NCBI RefSeq assembly: GCF_045679555.1
Contig: NC_092122.1
Span: 14,623,506-14,687,505, forward strand
Reading direction: 5' to 3'
Origin: Salvelinus alpinus
Lineage: Eukaryota; Chordata; Actinopteri; Salmoniformes; Salmonidae
Length of the DNA stretch: 64,000 bases
Under the pieces are notes generated by a model. It saw only the letters and a list, made by a program, of their open reading frames with translations. It was not told where the DNA came from and made no database searches. Shown here piece after piece: positions 19,671 through 34,600 of this stretch. The translations under genes and the position numbers were made by a program. How positions within the stretch are numbered: the stretch's first letter is position 1; each line of letters begins with the position of its first letter.

Positions 19671-22600
19671 GTAAATAGGTCAAAAGCAACGTTTTCTTCC
19701 TCTCCCTCTCCTTAAAGCTTGCATCCCTATATTTTGTCATGGTTTGGTTTCTCTGGCGTCAACCTGCTGCACAAGGTTGTGTGAGAATGATGAGTTGAAA
19801 CAGTAAAATGCGTTGTAAGTTCAACTTTAGCTGACTCAACTTTTCCCTTGAAGCGCTGCGATATAATCATATAAGATGCGCGACTAAGTATAGGACTAGC
19901 GTAACTTGTAGGGGAAAAACATGTTTAAAATGTTAAATAATCATGGAGAGGTTGTGCTGTGTTCTCATGTCGCTTTGAGCTACGCTCAACAGGTGAAACA
20001 TCTGTGTCTGCAAAGGGAAAAGACTGCACCTGTTGCAGCATCCGTGTATGCTCGTTTTCCCATGTCATTGTGCTTGGTTCTGGCGTGTGCAATCTGATGG
20101 TGTGATAGGCTGATTGTGTGTGACCGATAGCTTGTTGAAAGAGGAGATGTGTTCTCAGTGATCTTGCATTCATTCACTCCACCATGCGCCAACTGACCGG
20201 CATGTCTGAAATGAGTCATACTGTTGGCTTACAGTTCATGTTCTAAACATAGATCCCCTTCTGTCAAATAAACCCATTTATTTGCTTGATAATGTCTCTC
20301 TCATTGATTTGGTGAAAGTTATATTGTAGCCTACTCATCAGTGCCTTTTTAATTTTATAGTAAGGCTTGGATAAGCTGTTGAAACAGTTCTACATTCTAC
20401 ATATGGTTTTTTTGGTAGAGTTTCATAACAGCATGTCATTATTCCCTCTGGGTTGATGTGAGTTGCATAAGACTGTAGCAGGGTGGTTTCTGGTGCAATA
20501 ATGTCTCTGATTTTGAGTAAAGCCTAACAGATGGAAATTGAATTGGTCGGTCAGTCTGCTAGATTGCATTTATTGCAGTAGATTTTTGCTCTTCTAAACT
20601 AAGTGGAGTTAAATCCGTGATAATTACAACACAGTTACACAAAGTATTATATTACTTGAGGAACTGATAACTGCCTAGGCCTACCTGCTTGTGTCATTTC
20701 CATAACTACATTTACATTTGCAAACAAACTTAAATGAATTGTAAATCTCAGCAGTGTAGCATACCTGTTAAAGTTATTAGTCTGAAAAATAAATAGATGG
20801 TTTTAGTGCCACTTCATATAAAGTGGGACTGATTGTTGCCTATAGATCTGGATTCTTGTTGTCATGTAGGATATGGCTTTGAGATGGTGCACCACAAAGC
20901 ATAAGTGTCCTTGTGAGAGTGAATGAGCAACAGGAGAGAGAATAACACGGAGACAGAACACAGCAAAGAACATGACATCATGCAGTGCAATATCAGTGAG
21001 AAAGAACATATCTCCTGCACATTGCAATCCACACACAGGCGTATACTGTCCTACTTTAATTATCAGAAACCATACAATTGTGTAACATGCACACAATGGA
21101 ATGCATAATGCATTTTGTAATAGCCTGTGGTAAATCTTGGTTTGTATATAGTTGCAGAGGAAGAGTTTTGTGGTTTCCGAAAGTTGAATTGTCAACTTGA
21201 TCAAATATGGCCATGAAGAGCTATTTATCTGTCCTGTCCATGTGAATGTCTTGGAATGAAGCTGTATGACTTTCTAACTTCCTCTGATCTTTACCAAACG
21301 AGGGCATTTGCAGCCTCCTCTTTTACAGCTTGCTTTCTCTCTTCTCTTTTTTTTCTCTTGCATGTTTGTCTATCATGCTCCGACCATCGCTTGCCCGTCC
21401 TCTCTCTCCCTCTGTCACTCTTTCTATCTGTCACTGTTGATCCCTGTGGTCACTCGTAGACATCTCTATCAGTCTCCTTGCTGTGGTCGTGGGTTTCTGT
21501 GGACTCGCCCTGTTGGTAGTCTCTCTCTTTGTCTTTTGGAAGCTGTGCTGGCCCATCTGGAGGAGCAAGGCCCTCTCGTCACACGTCGACAATGGCCCCC
21601 GGGTCGGGCTCCCCGAGGCCCCTCCACCGCCCCCCCAGCCCGTCACACCCCTCCAAAAGGTGGCACCAATGGAGGAGAAGAAGCCTGTGCCAGTGGTGAA
21701 GGTGAATGGGCGTTGCAGCTCCGTGAAGCTGCTAGAGGCGGCCATGAAGATCAGCCAGACATCCCCGGACATCCCTGCCGAGGTGCAGACGGCTCTCAGG
21801 GAGAGGCTGGGCCAGCAGGCCAAGATTCAGAGGCAGACCACCGACCCCACCTCGTCCTCCAGGTAACATTATTGGACCTCTCCCAGAGTAGTGTCCCAGT
21901 CACTTTCCTGTCTATAGGTCTCAACATTCTGTTGGTATACATTTTTGGTGGCACTGGTTCCAAGGATTTCTGTGTTATGTTATGTCATATGTCTGCACAG
22001 AGCTGTGCACACATATAGCAAAGGCAGTGGAGGCTGCTCAGGGGAGGATGGCTCATACTAATGGCTGGAACGAGCGAAACTGAATGGCATCAAACACATG
22101 GAAACCATGTGTTTGATGTTTTTGATACCATTCCACTTATCCCGCTCCAGCCATTACCACGAGCCCGTCCTCCCCAATTAAGGTGCCACCAACCTCCTGT
22201 GAGTGAAGGTTATGAACATGATGCTTTCAAACAAGTGACATCAAGTGGCAAATGATAACACTTGAACCGTACACATCAAGTATAGCCATGACAAATGTCA
22301 ATAAGACAGTTCAGGAGAATTTGTGACAAATGACCTTAAACTGGACACTCAGTAGATGACCTGAAGGAACATCTCCCATGGTGCTTGTCAACGGGGCGAC
22401 AGCACACCCCCTTGCTCCTCACACACACACAAACCCTGTAATCACCCCAGGCCACGTCTTGTGTTGGGCGGCCGTGAGTCACGCTGCCATGGCAACAGCG
22501 GTAAGCGACCCCAGTAATGAAACAATCAGCTGCTCTTCTCTTTGTTTTCGGGGACTGTGTTTAAACGAGCGCGTCTGTAATTAGCGCCGCCGCAGGTTGA

Positions 22601-25600
22601 GAACTGACGTGCTGCGAGGCGCTCGTCCTACTGAGACCCACTGAGCAGCTGCACTCCATCTCCTGCAGGAAGCCATTATTGACACTTGCTTTAGTTTGTC
22701 ATTAGGAACGTTGATGCAATTTATCGAGCCTGGCGCTTTTCATGAATTACACACTGACGAAGTGGGCAGAAAGGGCTAATTAAATAGTGTCTCATCACTT
22801 TTTGAGTTGAATTTCCCTCAGATGCTCTTGCAAGCTTTTCATCTAGGGGAAAAAAGAACATAAGGAAAGATTCAAAGAAGGAGAGGACTTGTTGTATATG
22901 ATTGAAAAGTATGATCAGTCAGGTTAATGGCAGGTCTATCGTCATGTTTCTGTTTATCTCTTGAAAGTATGTTCCCCAGTGCTCTCAGAGTAAGACACTT
23001 AAAAACCTTTTACTGCAGTGGGCTAAATCAGGGACACAGAGAGTGTTTTTTTGGTAGTCTTATACAAATCTAACTTGAAACAAAAGTATACACCTCACAC
23101 ACATGGTTATGGACTTTTAAAAAAGAAGACACCTGTACCATGTCAGATATAGAAATGTATTCAGTTTTGAGTTTGAATCCTAATATTACACTTAATATAC
23201 ATCATAGAAGACTGAAATATAACAAAACTGTTTGACATAGAAACACCAGATTTTCAGCTGTTAAAAAAAAAAGTTGATTAATTAGGAAATTATGAAAAAT
23301 ATGAATAACATTCCACCCATAAGGCCACTAGGTCATTTGACTGCAGGAAAGGGCTATGAATATCTAAATATACATGTATCAGTCCGGCTGAATCTGAAGC
23401 ACGAACCTATAATTTTCAATACAAATCATCACAATCACGACACAAGTAAGGACTAAATCTATAGTATATCCAGGTAATTAGGAATAACTTGATGATGAAA
23501 CACTGCACGAATGCATCAATTGTAGGAGACGTGGACAATGTATTAATGCGAGACGAGGTGGGAGGAGACGCTTGGTGTCACTCTGGCTATCAGGGCAAAA
23601 CTATGAGGCTTTGCAACCATGTGACTTGCAGAGCGGGTGATTACCATGGAGAAGAGCAACAGATACATTCTGTTAACATCGATCCTCTCCGACAGCTACA
23701 TCAGTATTCACTGCTCATGCATTGTGCAGACACATTCTAAACAAAGGCAATGTCCAAGGGCAAGGGCAAAGTCAGAGAGAGAGTCTTGTTCAGAATGTAC
23801 TGGTCTACTCTAATTGTGATTTTCAGACATTCCTCCACCAATCTCTGATGAAATGCTACAGAGCAGTATATATCAATACATCACATCATCATATGTTACA
23901 TCCATGCACAGCGCCAGGTGGTATGAGACTGGGGATTTGTCATGCTGTTTTATTACTGTACAACTTACCTCCCTACGAGAGATGAAGATTTGGACATTTT
24001 CATTGGTTACTTTTTTTACGGGCGGAAACAGAGATCTCTGACACCAGCGAGAAGTACCATATTTTTGGGGGCTCCCGAGTGGCACAGCGGTCTAAGGCAC
24101 TGCATCTCAGTGCTAGAGGCGTCACTACAGACCCTGGGTCGATTCCAGGCTGTATCACAACTGGCCATGATTGGGAGTCCCATAGGGCGTCGTTAAAGTT
24201 TGGCTGGTATAGGCCTTGATTGTAAATAAGAATTTGTTCTTAACTGACTTGCCTAGTTAAATAAAAAAAACATTATCCAGAGCAACTTAAAGTAGTGAAT
24301 GTATACATTCTTGTACTTTTCCTCATACTAGTCCCCCATGGGAATCAAACCCACAAGTGCAAGTGCCATGCTCTACCAACTAAGCCACACAGATTCAATG
24401 TGAGTATTGAGACTGAGAGCCCATCCCTGATCCTATAAGATTGAGAAAGTGGAGGACAGAAAATTGGTTATCTTATGGAAGAAAATAATGAATGTGGCTC
24501 TGGAGAAGAAGCGTATGTAGGGAGAGGTAGAGAAAGAGAGAATGTCTTTACTGGAGTTGGGATGGCAGGCCTGCTAAAGCTGATTCTGGGTCAGGGCTGA
24601 CACAACAGGGAGGAATATGTGGGCAAATGTGGATGAAATCCGCCAGCCTCCTCCATTATCAACTCTTCCAGTGTATACTATTCATCCTCTTGGATGCCGT
24701 TCGCTGAATGTTCTAACAACTGTAGGAATCATGGGAGGTTGTAAATTGATGTCCCTTGTCTGAAATAATAGGACTCCCAAAGTATTCTTCACAAAGAACA
24801 TTGTGTCTTATTATGTCTCAGAAAATTTGCTAGAACATGCAAGGCACCTCTTCATATGAGGTTTGTATATAATGTGATGTTTTTTCATATCCCATATGTG
24901 TTGTGTTTCCCAGATTTGTATAATTTGTACCAATACTGACCGTGTCGGATTAATGTGATCTTCTTATTTGCGTCAGTAAGGGGGGACAGGGGTTATCAGT
25001 TGCTAGGTGACAACCAGGAGAAGTACAGAACAGTGGTTTGCTCAAAGTATGTAAGTCATTATCAGTACATGGAACTGGGCTCAAGGTATCCCAGGTAATG
25101 TTATTTTCCAAAAGAAGTCCTGTGAAAAACAACTCACTCAGTCACGTAGCTTCTGAGCTTCGTAAGAGTTCAATCAGAAAGTAACTCCATCACTTTAAAC
25201 CCAAAGCCAGTAACATCTTTCTCGTTAATGCTGAAAGAATGACTTAACAACATTAAAGTGTCAAAAAAAATCTCAACAAACATTTTCCTACCAACAGTAA
25301 TACTAGAACTACAAGAAGAAGCAAGGAATTGTAAAATCACTTATGAAGAATAGTAAACCCCTGTCAAACAGATCAAAATGTTGTCAATATTTAGTACATT
25401 TCACCTATAGCTGCCGTTTCCATTACGTCTCAATGTTTTGTTATTGTTGCGACATTGCTTTTGTCTAATAACCCTGGGTCAATGGAAACCTGCGTATTGA
25501 AAGGTACCAGGAACCGTAGATGACTGATCTCCTTTTTCAACAGGCACAATTCATTCCGCCGCCATCTGCCTCGCCAGATGAATGTGACGAGTGTGGACTT

Positions 25601-28600
25601 CAGCATGGACACGCTCCCCATCCGCCAGTCGTCCACCGTAAGCATCGGCCGCATCAAGCCAGAGCTCTACAAGCAGAAGTCTGTGGACTCCGAGGACGGG
25701 ACCCAGGAGCCGGTGGAGACGTGCGGTAAGCTGAGCTTCTCCCTGCTCTACGACTACGAGGAACAGGCGCTGGTGGTCACGATCCTCAAGGCCCTGGAAC
25801 TGCCGGCCAAGGACTTCACTGGCACCTCCGACCCTTACGTCAAGATCTACCTGCTGCCAGAGAGACAGAAGAAGTTCCAGACGCGTGTCCACCGCAAGAC
25901 GCTCAACCCCACGTTCGACGAGGCCTTCTGCTTCCCCGTGGAGTACGACCAGCTGTGCAACCGCAAACTGCACTTCAGTGTCTACGACTTTGACCGCTTC
26001 ACCAGCCACGACATGATCGGCGAGGTGGTGGTGGACAACCTCTTCGAGCTCTCCGACCTCTCGAGGGAGGCAGTGGTGTGGAAGGACATTCACGCTGCGA
26101 CCACGGTGAGTGGGCTGGGCCTCAGTTAGCTGAGATAGGTGTTGTACATGGAGGATATCAGTATGTGTGGAGATCATTGGATCAGTGATCTCAACAACTG
26201 ATCGCTCTGTAAGTCGTAACTGTAAGTCGCTCTGGATAAGAGCGTCCGCTACATGACTCAAAATGTCAATGTCAATGATGGTGGAGTAGATTTCAGGGTG
26301 GAGCTGTGGTCAGTCTGCCGTAGTTAACATTTGCATAGTTTCTGATGGGGTCGTGCACTGCACATGATCTGACTTATTTAGGGAAACACATGACATTTTC
26401 AAGTCTCTGTGAATTATTTGATTGGATAAGGTTTTAAGTCCTGGAATCATCAGCACTGTATTACATGACTGGTAAATTGCATGTGTTGTATAACCTCATT
26501 GCCAGGAGCAGTGAATTTAGAATCCAAGCACCCACACAACACCTCCGAAAACTGAAGTACACACTGTAGACTTAAATATAGCCATGGGCACAATTCTCCT
26601 TTGTTCCTCACCTTTATCCCTTCACTGACATACTTGGGTATGATAGTGCAGTTTTATCTGAGCCCACACACTTCTCACGCCTCGGTAGCTTTATCATAGT
26701 TTGTTTACTCAACAGCTTCTGTTAATGAATATTATTGTGTGTTTTGGTGGTATTTATTGTGTCTGATGGTCATGGAGATGGATTAATGGTTAATTAATCA
26801 GTTGATCTCTGAACGGTGTACTGTGGAAAACAGAACAAGAGTGGAACAACTTGAAAGAAAGTGCACTGTGGATTTCAGATTAATCATCAAGAGCACAATT
26901 GAGCCCGAACCTCTACAGGTACTATTTGACTCTGGTCAACAAAGTAACACCAGTTTCTTTCACATTATACAGGCAGGTTTAGGTGGGTTTAAAGAAGACT
27001 GGGTTTTAAGCCATTGGAGGGGGACTGGCTGGACATTAATGCAGTTATCCCATGTCAACAGCCATGGTGTTTACCTCAATGTGTAGTTTGTCTCCAGGAA
27101 GTTTTTAAGTGTTACATAATGTGTACTGTGTGCTGTGAGGAAATTACACTTTCAAAAGCTTGAGCATCCATACAGACATCAAGTTTACTGCTACTTTGAC
27201 TGTGATTGATAGTGTTGATTATGAACGCTACAATTGAGCTAGGCTATTGAATATAATGTGAGACTTCTTTCAAGATTGCCTACAACATAGAAGAAAAATT
27301 GAGTAATTATTGTAAATATGCAAAGATCTATTTTGTCTCCCTACGTTGTTGTTAATGGTTAGACATATATTTTGTCTGGTGTTTGGTTGTTATTTATGTC
27401 TATCTTGGGATCATTTTATCTCACCTTCCTGCGTTGATTTAGTTTATGTCTCTGGGCAATCACATTGCCTGAACTGCCGTCCAACAGAGGGGAATGATGT
27501 TAAGGATGTTTGAATGGATAATAACTCATAGCAAATGCAGTTTGCCATATATTTTATTTTGACAGTGTTTCATTCCACCTTTTTTAATTTACATTAATGA
27601 GAGTCCTTTTAAAAGTGTCTTCCTTTATGCAATGTATTTGGAGATTATCATTTACGGTGACTTTACTCGTCACTGTCTGACAACAATAAATTGATCATGT
27701 CGTGCTCTGGTGTACCAAAGTAGTGTGTACTTTGTATTACCTACTTCCTTGAATTCTCTAAAAAAATTGTATGCAACTACATATGAACAGAAAAAACACA
27801 GGAAATTCAGAGGTTAGCCTAATTCGAAAAACCCTCTGTGTATTTACACTTCAAACAATTTCCAATTTAATGTGGAAGCAAAATTGCACGAAGTAATTTG
27901 TCACAACAAATGACATTAATATGCCCTAGCCATGCCTCACATTCAGCTGAAGATTATTATGTATTGTATTTCAAAACCTATTTCCCTGGGCTAGATTGAT
28001 GTCTTTTTATGCATGTGACCTTTTGTGTCAATTGCATGGGTAGAAACCAGGCAGGGAAATGGGAGGGGTGTCAATGCCTAAAACAACCTATGACCTGCCT
28101 ATGAGGGTCACGGTTTGAGACGTTGAGTTTTTCCCACCTTGCAGCTGTTTGTGTGGGTGTCTGTGCTGAGATTGAAAGTGCGGGACACAAAGGCAGTTGG
28201 ATCCCACAATGGTTAGGTGGGTGGGGGTGGTGCTTTGGAACACACCATGGATGGAGGTCTGGGGGGGTTTTGATGTGCAGAACTTCTAGAGCTGGGAAGG
28301 CATCCTCTGTTTCACGTTATATTGTTATTGTAAAACTCCTACATGTCAATACATTGATGAAGACTGCACCAACGTATCTCAAGTAAAGATTCTGTCCATG
28401 GAGAGCAACTCTGCGAGAACACACAGATCTATTTCTAACTACAATCTTAGAAAAAAGGTGCTATCTACCTAAAATATTTATTTGGCTGTCCCCATAGGAG
28501 AACCCTTTGAATAACCATTTTTGTACCAGGTAGAACCCTATTGGGTTATATGTAGAATTCCTTTCCCCGGAGAGTTTTACATGGAACCCAACAGAGATTT

Positions 28601-31600
28601 ACCGAGAACCAAAAAGGGTTCGACCAGGAACCAATAAGGGTTCTCCTATGGGGCCAGCCAAAGAACCCTTTTGGAACCCTTTTTTCTAAGAGTGTATGTA
28701 AACACACTAAACAATCAGTGCTCTAGTGAGATGCCTCCCAGTCAGTCCTCTGTGTTCTCTGGTTGGCCAATCAAATTTTATCTCTGGAGTGCCAACTTAG
28801 GGGACTTTTTATTGACTCCGATTAGGTATCAATACAAGCACACCATGTCAGTACATCAAGTAATGTTCTTCTCTTTCAAGTCAGCCCATCTGATGCTGTT
28901 TGCTCAGACTACAGTAGTGCTCCAGTCTAAACTGATCCATAAACACATTGTATTGAGGTGATTCCTCATGACACTAGAACCAAAAAAGACCATGACTTTG
29001 GGGATTTTCACAAAATGTAATCCATAGAATTGGTCCTTTGTTGTATACTAAAGCATACATGAGAAATAAGTAATTGAAGTTGGAACATTTGTGACATTTT
29101 GGCCTTACCAAGGCCTCCTTTAAGACTCCATAGTGTTTCATCTGTAGGCGCTACAAAGCTCCAATTGGTGTCATATGAAGCTTTACAACTTTCTCTGTAA
29201 TATGAGTAGTATTTTGATTTAACAATAATAATAATTTACATACATTTATGAATGTTGAAAAATACAAACATGAATATTGCAAATATAAAAAATTTGATTT
29301 GGCAAATGTTTCTCTGTATAAAATGGACCATAACTTTAAAACTAACACAGATCCCACTCTGGAACTTTGATATATCCGATATATTGATATATCCGTAGAG
29401 CATATATATATATCTGTGTTAGTTTTAAAGTTATGGTCCATTTTATACAGAGACATTGTCATAGAGGCAATGTAAACTGGGTTCTAAAAAAAGATATATA
29501 ATGTTGGTCCTTGCATCTTAAAAAGTTAGGAGCACCACATTAAAATTTAGAGTACCAGAAAATATGATTTTAAAATTGATTGAGTCACAGCCTTTAGTGA
29601 GTCTATTTGAATTCTAACTACTCTTTTTAAGCACATATTGTACCCTACAAACGAATATGTAACTATGGAAATACATTTATTTATGATAAAGGCTAAAATG
29701 TTGATACAAATACCAGTAATTTGTAGAATATTAGGTTTCTACATTGTGTAAAAAGCACTTTTTCCTATGGAGATGCTCTTTAATGTCAGTGACTTTCAGT
29801 GATGACTTGCATATCTGTAATTCATTTATTGCTATGATCATTGATCTCCTGAAGAAGCTAACCCTTTTCCATTCTTTCTGTGCCCCCAAATGTTTGGATA
29901 CACTGGTAAAGTTACCAGGTTGTTAGCTAGCTAGCTAAAGAGGTAACATGACTGAACACGGTGTTAACGGCCTGTGAGTAGTTTAAGAACGGCCCACAAC
30001 ATGGGGCGCGTTCATCTGCCCAGGTGTTGCCGACGCATGCCAGATCATTCAACGCCTGGATAGGTATTTTACGTATCAGTTTACCACGTCATTATGTTAT
30101 AATAATCTGGTGCCAGCCTGCACATTCGACGACGTGGCACTCAACCATTGGTTGATGCATGCAACGTCTGAGCATCGTTTATGAATACAAAATGCGGCCC
30201 GCCAATGGAGCTGCATCGCCAAAGCGCAATAGAAGGAACAAAATGTAGCATCGGTAATACGGGTCACAACTTTTAAACGGTTTGGGCTAGAGACAAGCAG
30301 TTTTCTCTGGAGTAATGGTGCAATCAACACGGTCACAAATATCTAGGACACTCGGAAGTATCGGAACAGCGAAGCCTAATCATTACAACAATTATTATCT
30401 GACAGATTATTTTCTAGGAGCACAGCAAAATATTTAGAAGTGGTAGCGCTTTAAAACCCTGAATGTGACCAATCACAATCCTCCTTTTACTTGTATCTTT
30501 GCACATCCTGCGAATCACTAGCAGAGGGCGACCATTTTGAATACACATTCCCTCTGTTGGTAATGCTTACAGATTGGATTTGTTTCATCACCCATAGTTT
30601 CATCACCCATTGTAAGACAATGTTCTCTCTCAGTTTTGAGGACACCTCTGGGTGTTCATACTTTGTTTAAATCAATTTGCGCTAATTGCTTTCCTAAAAG
30701 AGTTATTCTACAGCAACAGTGCCCTTTCCTTGATGCAGTGTTCTCCTTGTCTTTCTCCAGGAGAGTGTGGATCTAGGGGAGATCATGTACTCTCTATGCT
30801 ACCTGCCCACAGCAGGACGGATGACACTGACCGTCATCAAGTGCCGGAACCTCAAAGCCATGGACATCACTGGCTCCTCAGGTAACAACAACAACAACAA
30901 TACAAAACTGACAGCCATTTAGGCTGGGCCTTAAAACATGATGGGTCTCTGAATAACAATGACGGACAACTGTAAATGATGGTGAAAGATAAAGTATAAA
31001 AAATAAAGTCAAAATAAAACATAATAAAAAGTAAGTTTGAATGACACTGAGGGGCAGAGTTTTTACAGTTAATGCCGGTTTGCCTGAGGCTGATGCCGTG
31101 CAGGTGTTTGTACACATGCATATACACACACTCTCATTCAAATACACACATACACGGGGATACACATATGTAAACAGTGCCAGACAAGCACTCAAACATA
31201 TACAGTTGGCCTTGCTGTTATGATTTTAGTTGTCCTTGATAATACTTTTTTTGCATTGTTGTTTTCTTTTGTGTTTTCCTTTTTTCTCATGAGTTCATTT
31301 TCTTGGTTGTTGGTGCATTGGGTGGGAAATGGAATTTATTTTATTTTTTATTATTTTATTTTAATTATTTTTCTGTGGGGTGTACTGTGGGAGGGGTCTC
31401 GGATGGTTGAGGGACAGTTATGGGGAACTGTGGGGGGATCTTGGAGGATTCGCGTCCCCGTTTTTTTTTGCCGCTGTGGGAGATCTGTCGACGTGCCCTT
31501 GAGCAGGGCGTTGACCCTGGATGCCTCTGTGTGTCGCTCTGAATGGGAGTCTGTTGGATGACTGGTGTGGTGTAGTTGTTGAGTGGCTTCACTGCAAGTA

Positions 31601-34600
31601 TATTTTATTCTTTGGATATTCAATAAAAATGTAAAATAACAAAAAATATATAATAAACTGTTAAGCTCGAAAAGAGCAAGCAAAGAATCAAAAGGCATAA
31701 TTACGTCAGGCAACATGCTGTGCCTGTCACGTTCGTCGTAACATTGAAGAGAGGAGGACCAAGGCGCAGCGTGATAACAATACATCTTCTATTTATTATA
31801 ACGAAGACGAAGAACACTTAAACAAACAATACAAAAACAACAAACGAACGTGAAGCTATAATTACAATCAGTGCAGCCACAGGCAACTTACATATAGACA
31901 TAGACAATAACCCACAAACTACCCAATGAATATGGCTGCCTAAATATGGTTCCCAATCAGAGACAACGAATGACAGCTGTCTCTAATTGAGAACCAATCT
32001 AGGCAACCATAGACATACATACACCTAGACTAGACACTGCCCCATAAACATACAAAACCCCTAGACAATACTAAACACATACATCCCCCATGTCACACCC
32101 TGACCTAACTAAAATAATAAAGAAAACAAAGATAACTAAGGCCAGGGCGTGACAGTGCCTTAGATAAGAGTAGTCGGGGAGATACTTCTTTCATGTGTTT
32201 TCACTGTTTGTGGTGAAATTGTAATAGAAGATACATTTGACTTACCTTGTCAAAAAAAGATAATTGGATTTAGCCAAACTGAATAATTGAATGTTGCCAT
32301 CATTAGCTGTGTGTGGGTAAAATCACTGCGCAAGCCAAGCCAGTAAAAAAGCCATATTACAACCGGTTGTGATAATTGCGTTGTTTGCTCTATAACCCAT
32401 TTGTTCATATGCCACCATGATATATAATAAGGCCGCGACAACAAAAAGACAAGTCACACAGTGGTGAAATAAATTCAACTACACATACATTCATTTCATC
32501 ATAAAACCGGAGAACAACATCTGTCCGGTGAAGTCCACACAGCAAATATTTAATGTAACAAACAATTATATCACCTGCAGCATGATCAAGCAATTACATT
32601 TTTTTGACAGTTATGAACAACTACTGATTTAGAACCACAGAGTTACCGCAAGTCAGCACAAAGACAACAGGAGCCCTGCTTCTGCTATTCCAGCACCATT
32701 TCAACTTAAACATTTAAACATCATCCAATCAACAAGGCTATATATGCTTAGTTTAATATACTGAAAACAAACTTAAAGATCTCAAAAACACTTTAGTCCA
32801 ATCAATGTTGCTAAATATCATGTGGCAGTCCATGGTGTTGATTTCTGTCTGTGTGTGTGTACGTGCATGTGCGCGCAAGTTAAACAAAACATTTTGACTA
32901 ACCCTACTTGTAGACTAGTTGAACGCCAATTAGGGTTGAATGGCAGGAACACGGTTACCGAGATTTACCGCCCAAGGATGGAACATTTGTAAAATACAGA
33001 GAAAATATGCAACCCTAACTCCAATGCCATCCTCCTCTCTTTCATTTTGGCAAATTGGTCTATGGCTCTGTCATACAATACACTTGATATTTTTGTTGTC
33101 ATAGGCTACCTAGCTAAAATGCCTGGTAGCCTAACTTCCTAGCATTGGCAACAATCAACCAGCTAAGTTAGCTAGCTAGTTAACCTGCACCTATTAGGCT
33201 ACATATTGAACTTCAATCGTCTCAGGCCAGTGGCACAACATATTAATTTATAGTTAGATCAGAATCGCCTTCATAATCATTGGCCTGTACAGAGTCCAAA
33301 TCCCCATCTCGATCCATGGTTTAGGAAAGAGACGATCTAGCAAGCTAGCTACTGCAGGATATCAACACAAGCAGACCAGAAACAGACAAGTTTTTCTGAA
33401 AATAATGTTTTGCTTAGGAAGTGATTTGATTGGTCTGAAGCCAAATCCAAACTGGCCTCCCTTGGGGGGTGTTTTTCTGCACCAGGACATTCCACAGTTG
33501 AGCTTAATGTTATCTAGGGAGGCCAAATGCTTGCTGGCATCAATCAAATGCTACGGCGGCAACATGTTATACTCTTTTGGTCCAGACAGCATCAGATACA
33601 TGGGCTACACATACTGAGACAGAGGGGTGCTGTTTTCCTATCTCTGATGATTTCTTCAGTGAGATTCAGCAACTTGCGAATTGATGGAAAATTATGAAAA
33701 CAGAGAGACGAAAGATAAATCATTGATATATTAAAAAAATATCAGTCAAATATTTTGGGAAGCCTGGCTTCCCTTGGCATCCATGAATACACGCCACTGG
33801 TTGCCATTACCTGCAATCTACACGACTGACTTCATGGAGATGTTATTTGTGGCACACAGATCCCTATGTAAAGGTTTCCCTGCTCTGTGACGGACGGAGG
33901 CTGAAGAAGCGGAAAACTACCACCAAGAAAAGCACATTGAACCCGGTGTACAACGAGGCCATCATCTTTGACATCCCCCCAGAGAACGTGGAACAGGTCA
34001 GCCTGTCCATCATGGTGATGGACTATGACCGGTGAGTGACACCACACTAAATACAACACCCACAATTCAACACATATGGTGGTCATAAGCATGCTTGTAC
34101 AGTACACATGTACACTGAGTATATAAAACATTAAGAACACCTGCTCTTTCCATCACATAGACTGACCAGGTGAATCCAGGTGAAAACTATGATCCCTTAT
34201 TCGATGTCACTTGTTAAATCCACTTCAATCATTGTAGATGAAGGGGAGGAGACAGGTTAAAGAAGGATTGTTAAGCCTTGAGACATGGATGTGTGCCATT
34301 CAGAGGGTGAAAGATTGAAGTGCATTTGAACAGGGTATGGTAGTAGGTGCCAGGCGCACCGGTTTGTGTTAAGAACTGCAATGCTGCTGGGTTTTTCACA
34401 CTCAATAGTTTCCTGTGTGTATCAAGAATGGTCCACCACCCAAAGGACATCCAGCCAACTTGACACAACTGTGAGACGTATTGGAGTGAACATGGCCCAG
34501 CATCCCTGTGGAACGCTTTTGACACCTTGTAGAGTCCATGCCCCAACGAATTGAGGCTGTTCTGAGTGCAAAAGAGAGGGGGGGTGCAACTCAATATTAA

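Larger units (their letters stand above)
21863..25543 (+). other. syt10 intron 2, repeat-bearing
   Basis: 3.7 kb. It contains a palindromic MITE (22,025), a dispersed repeat (23,004), a SINE (24,067) and a reverse tRNA-derived SINE (24,271). The remaining sequence shows nothing recognisable. Confidence 0.85.
26106..30760 (+). other. syt10 intron 3, repeat-bearing
   Basis: 4.7 kb. It holds an L2-like tail fragment at 26,209-26,275 (gtaagtcgctctggataaga), a palindromic MITE (28,441-28,695) and a perfect 42-bp inverted repeat (29,311-29,453). Otherwise nothing recognisable. Confidence 0.85.
30882..33859 (+). other. syt10 intron 4, repeat-bearing
   Basis: 3.0 kb. It holds a LINE-like 3' end (31,390-31,660) and a solo LTR (31,725-32,154). 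An aac microsatellite lies just after the donor (30,886-30,900). Confidence 0.85.

Noticed and set aside
21431-21823. 130-codon minus-strand frame
   Set aside because: It is the antisense shadow of syt10 exon 2.
24330-24392. tRNA gene on the minus strand
   Set aside because: A and B boxes are present but the sequence continues into a LINE-like tail and lacks a paired acceptor stem; it is a SINE.
25551-26261. 236-codon minus-strand frame
   Set aside because: It is antisense to the GC-rich syt10 C2A exon, where stop codons are rare by composition.
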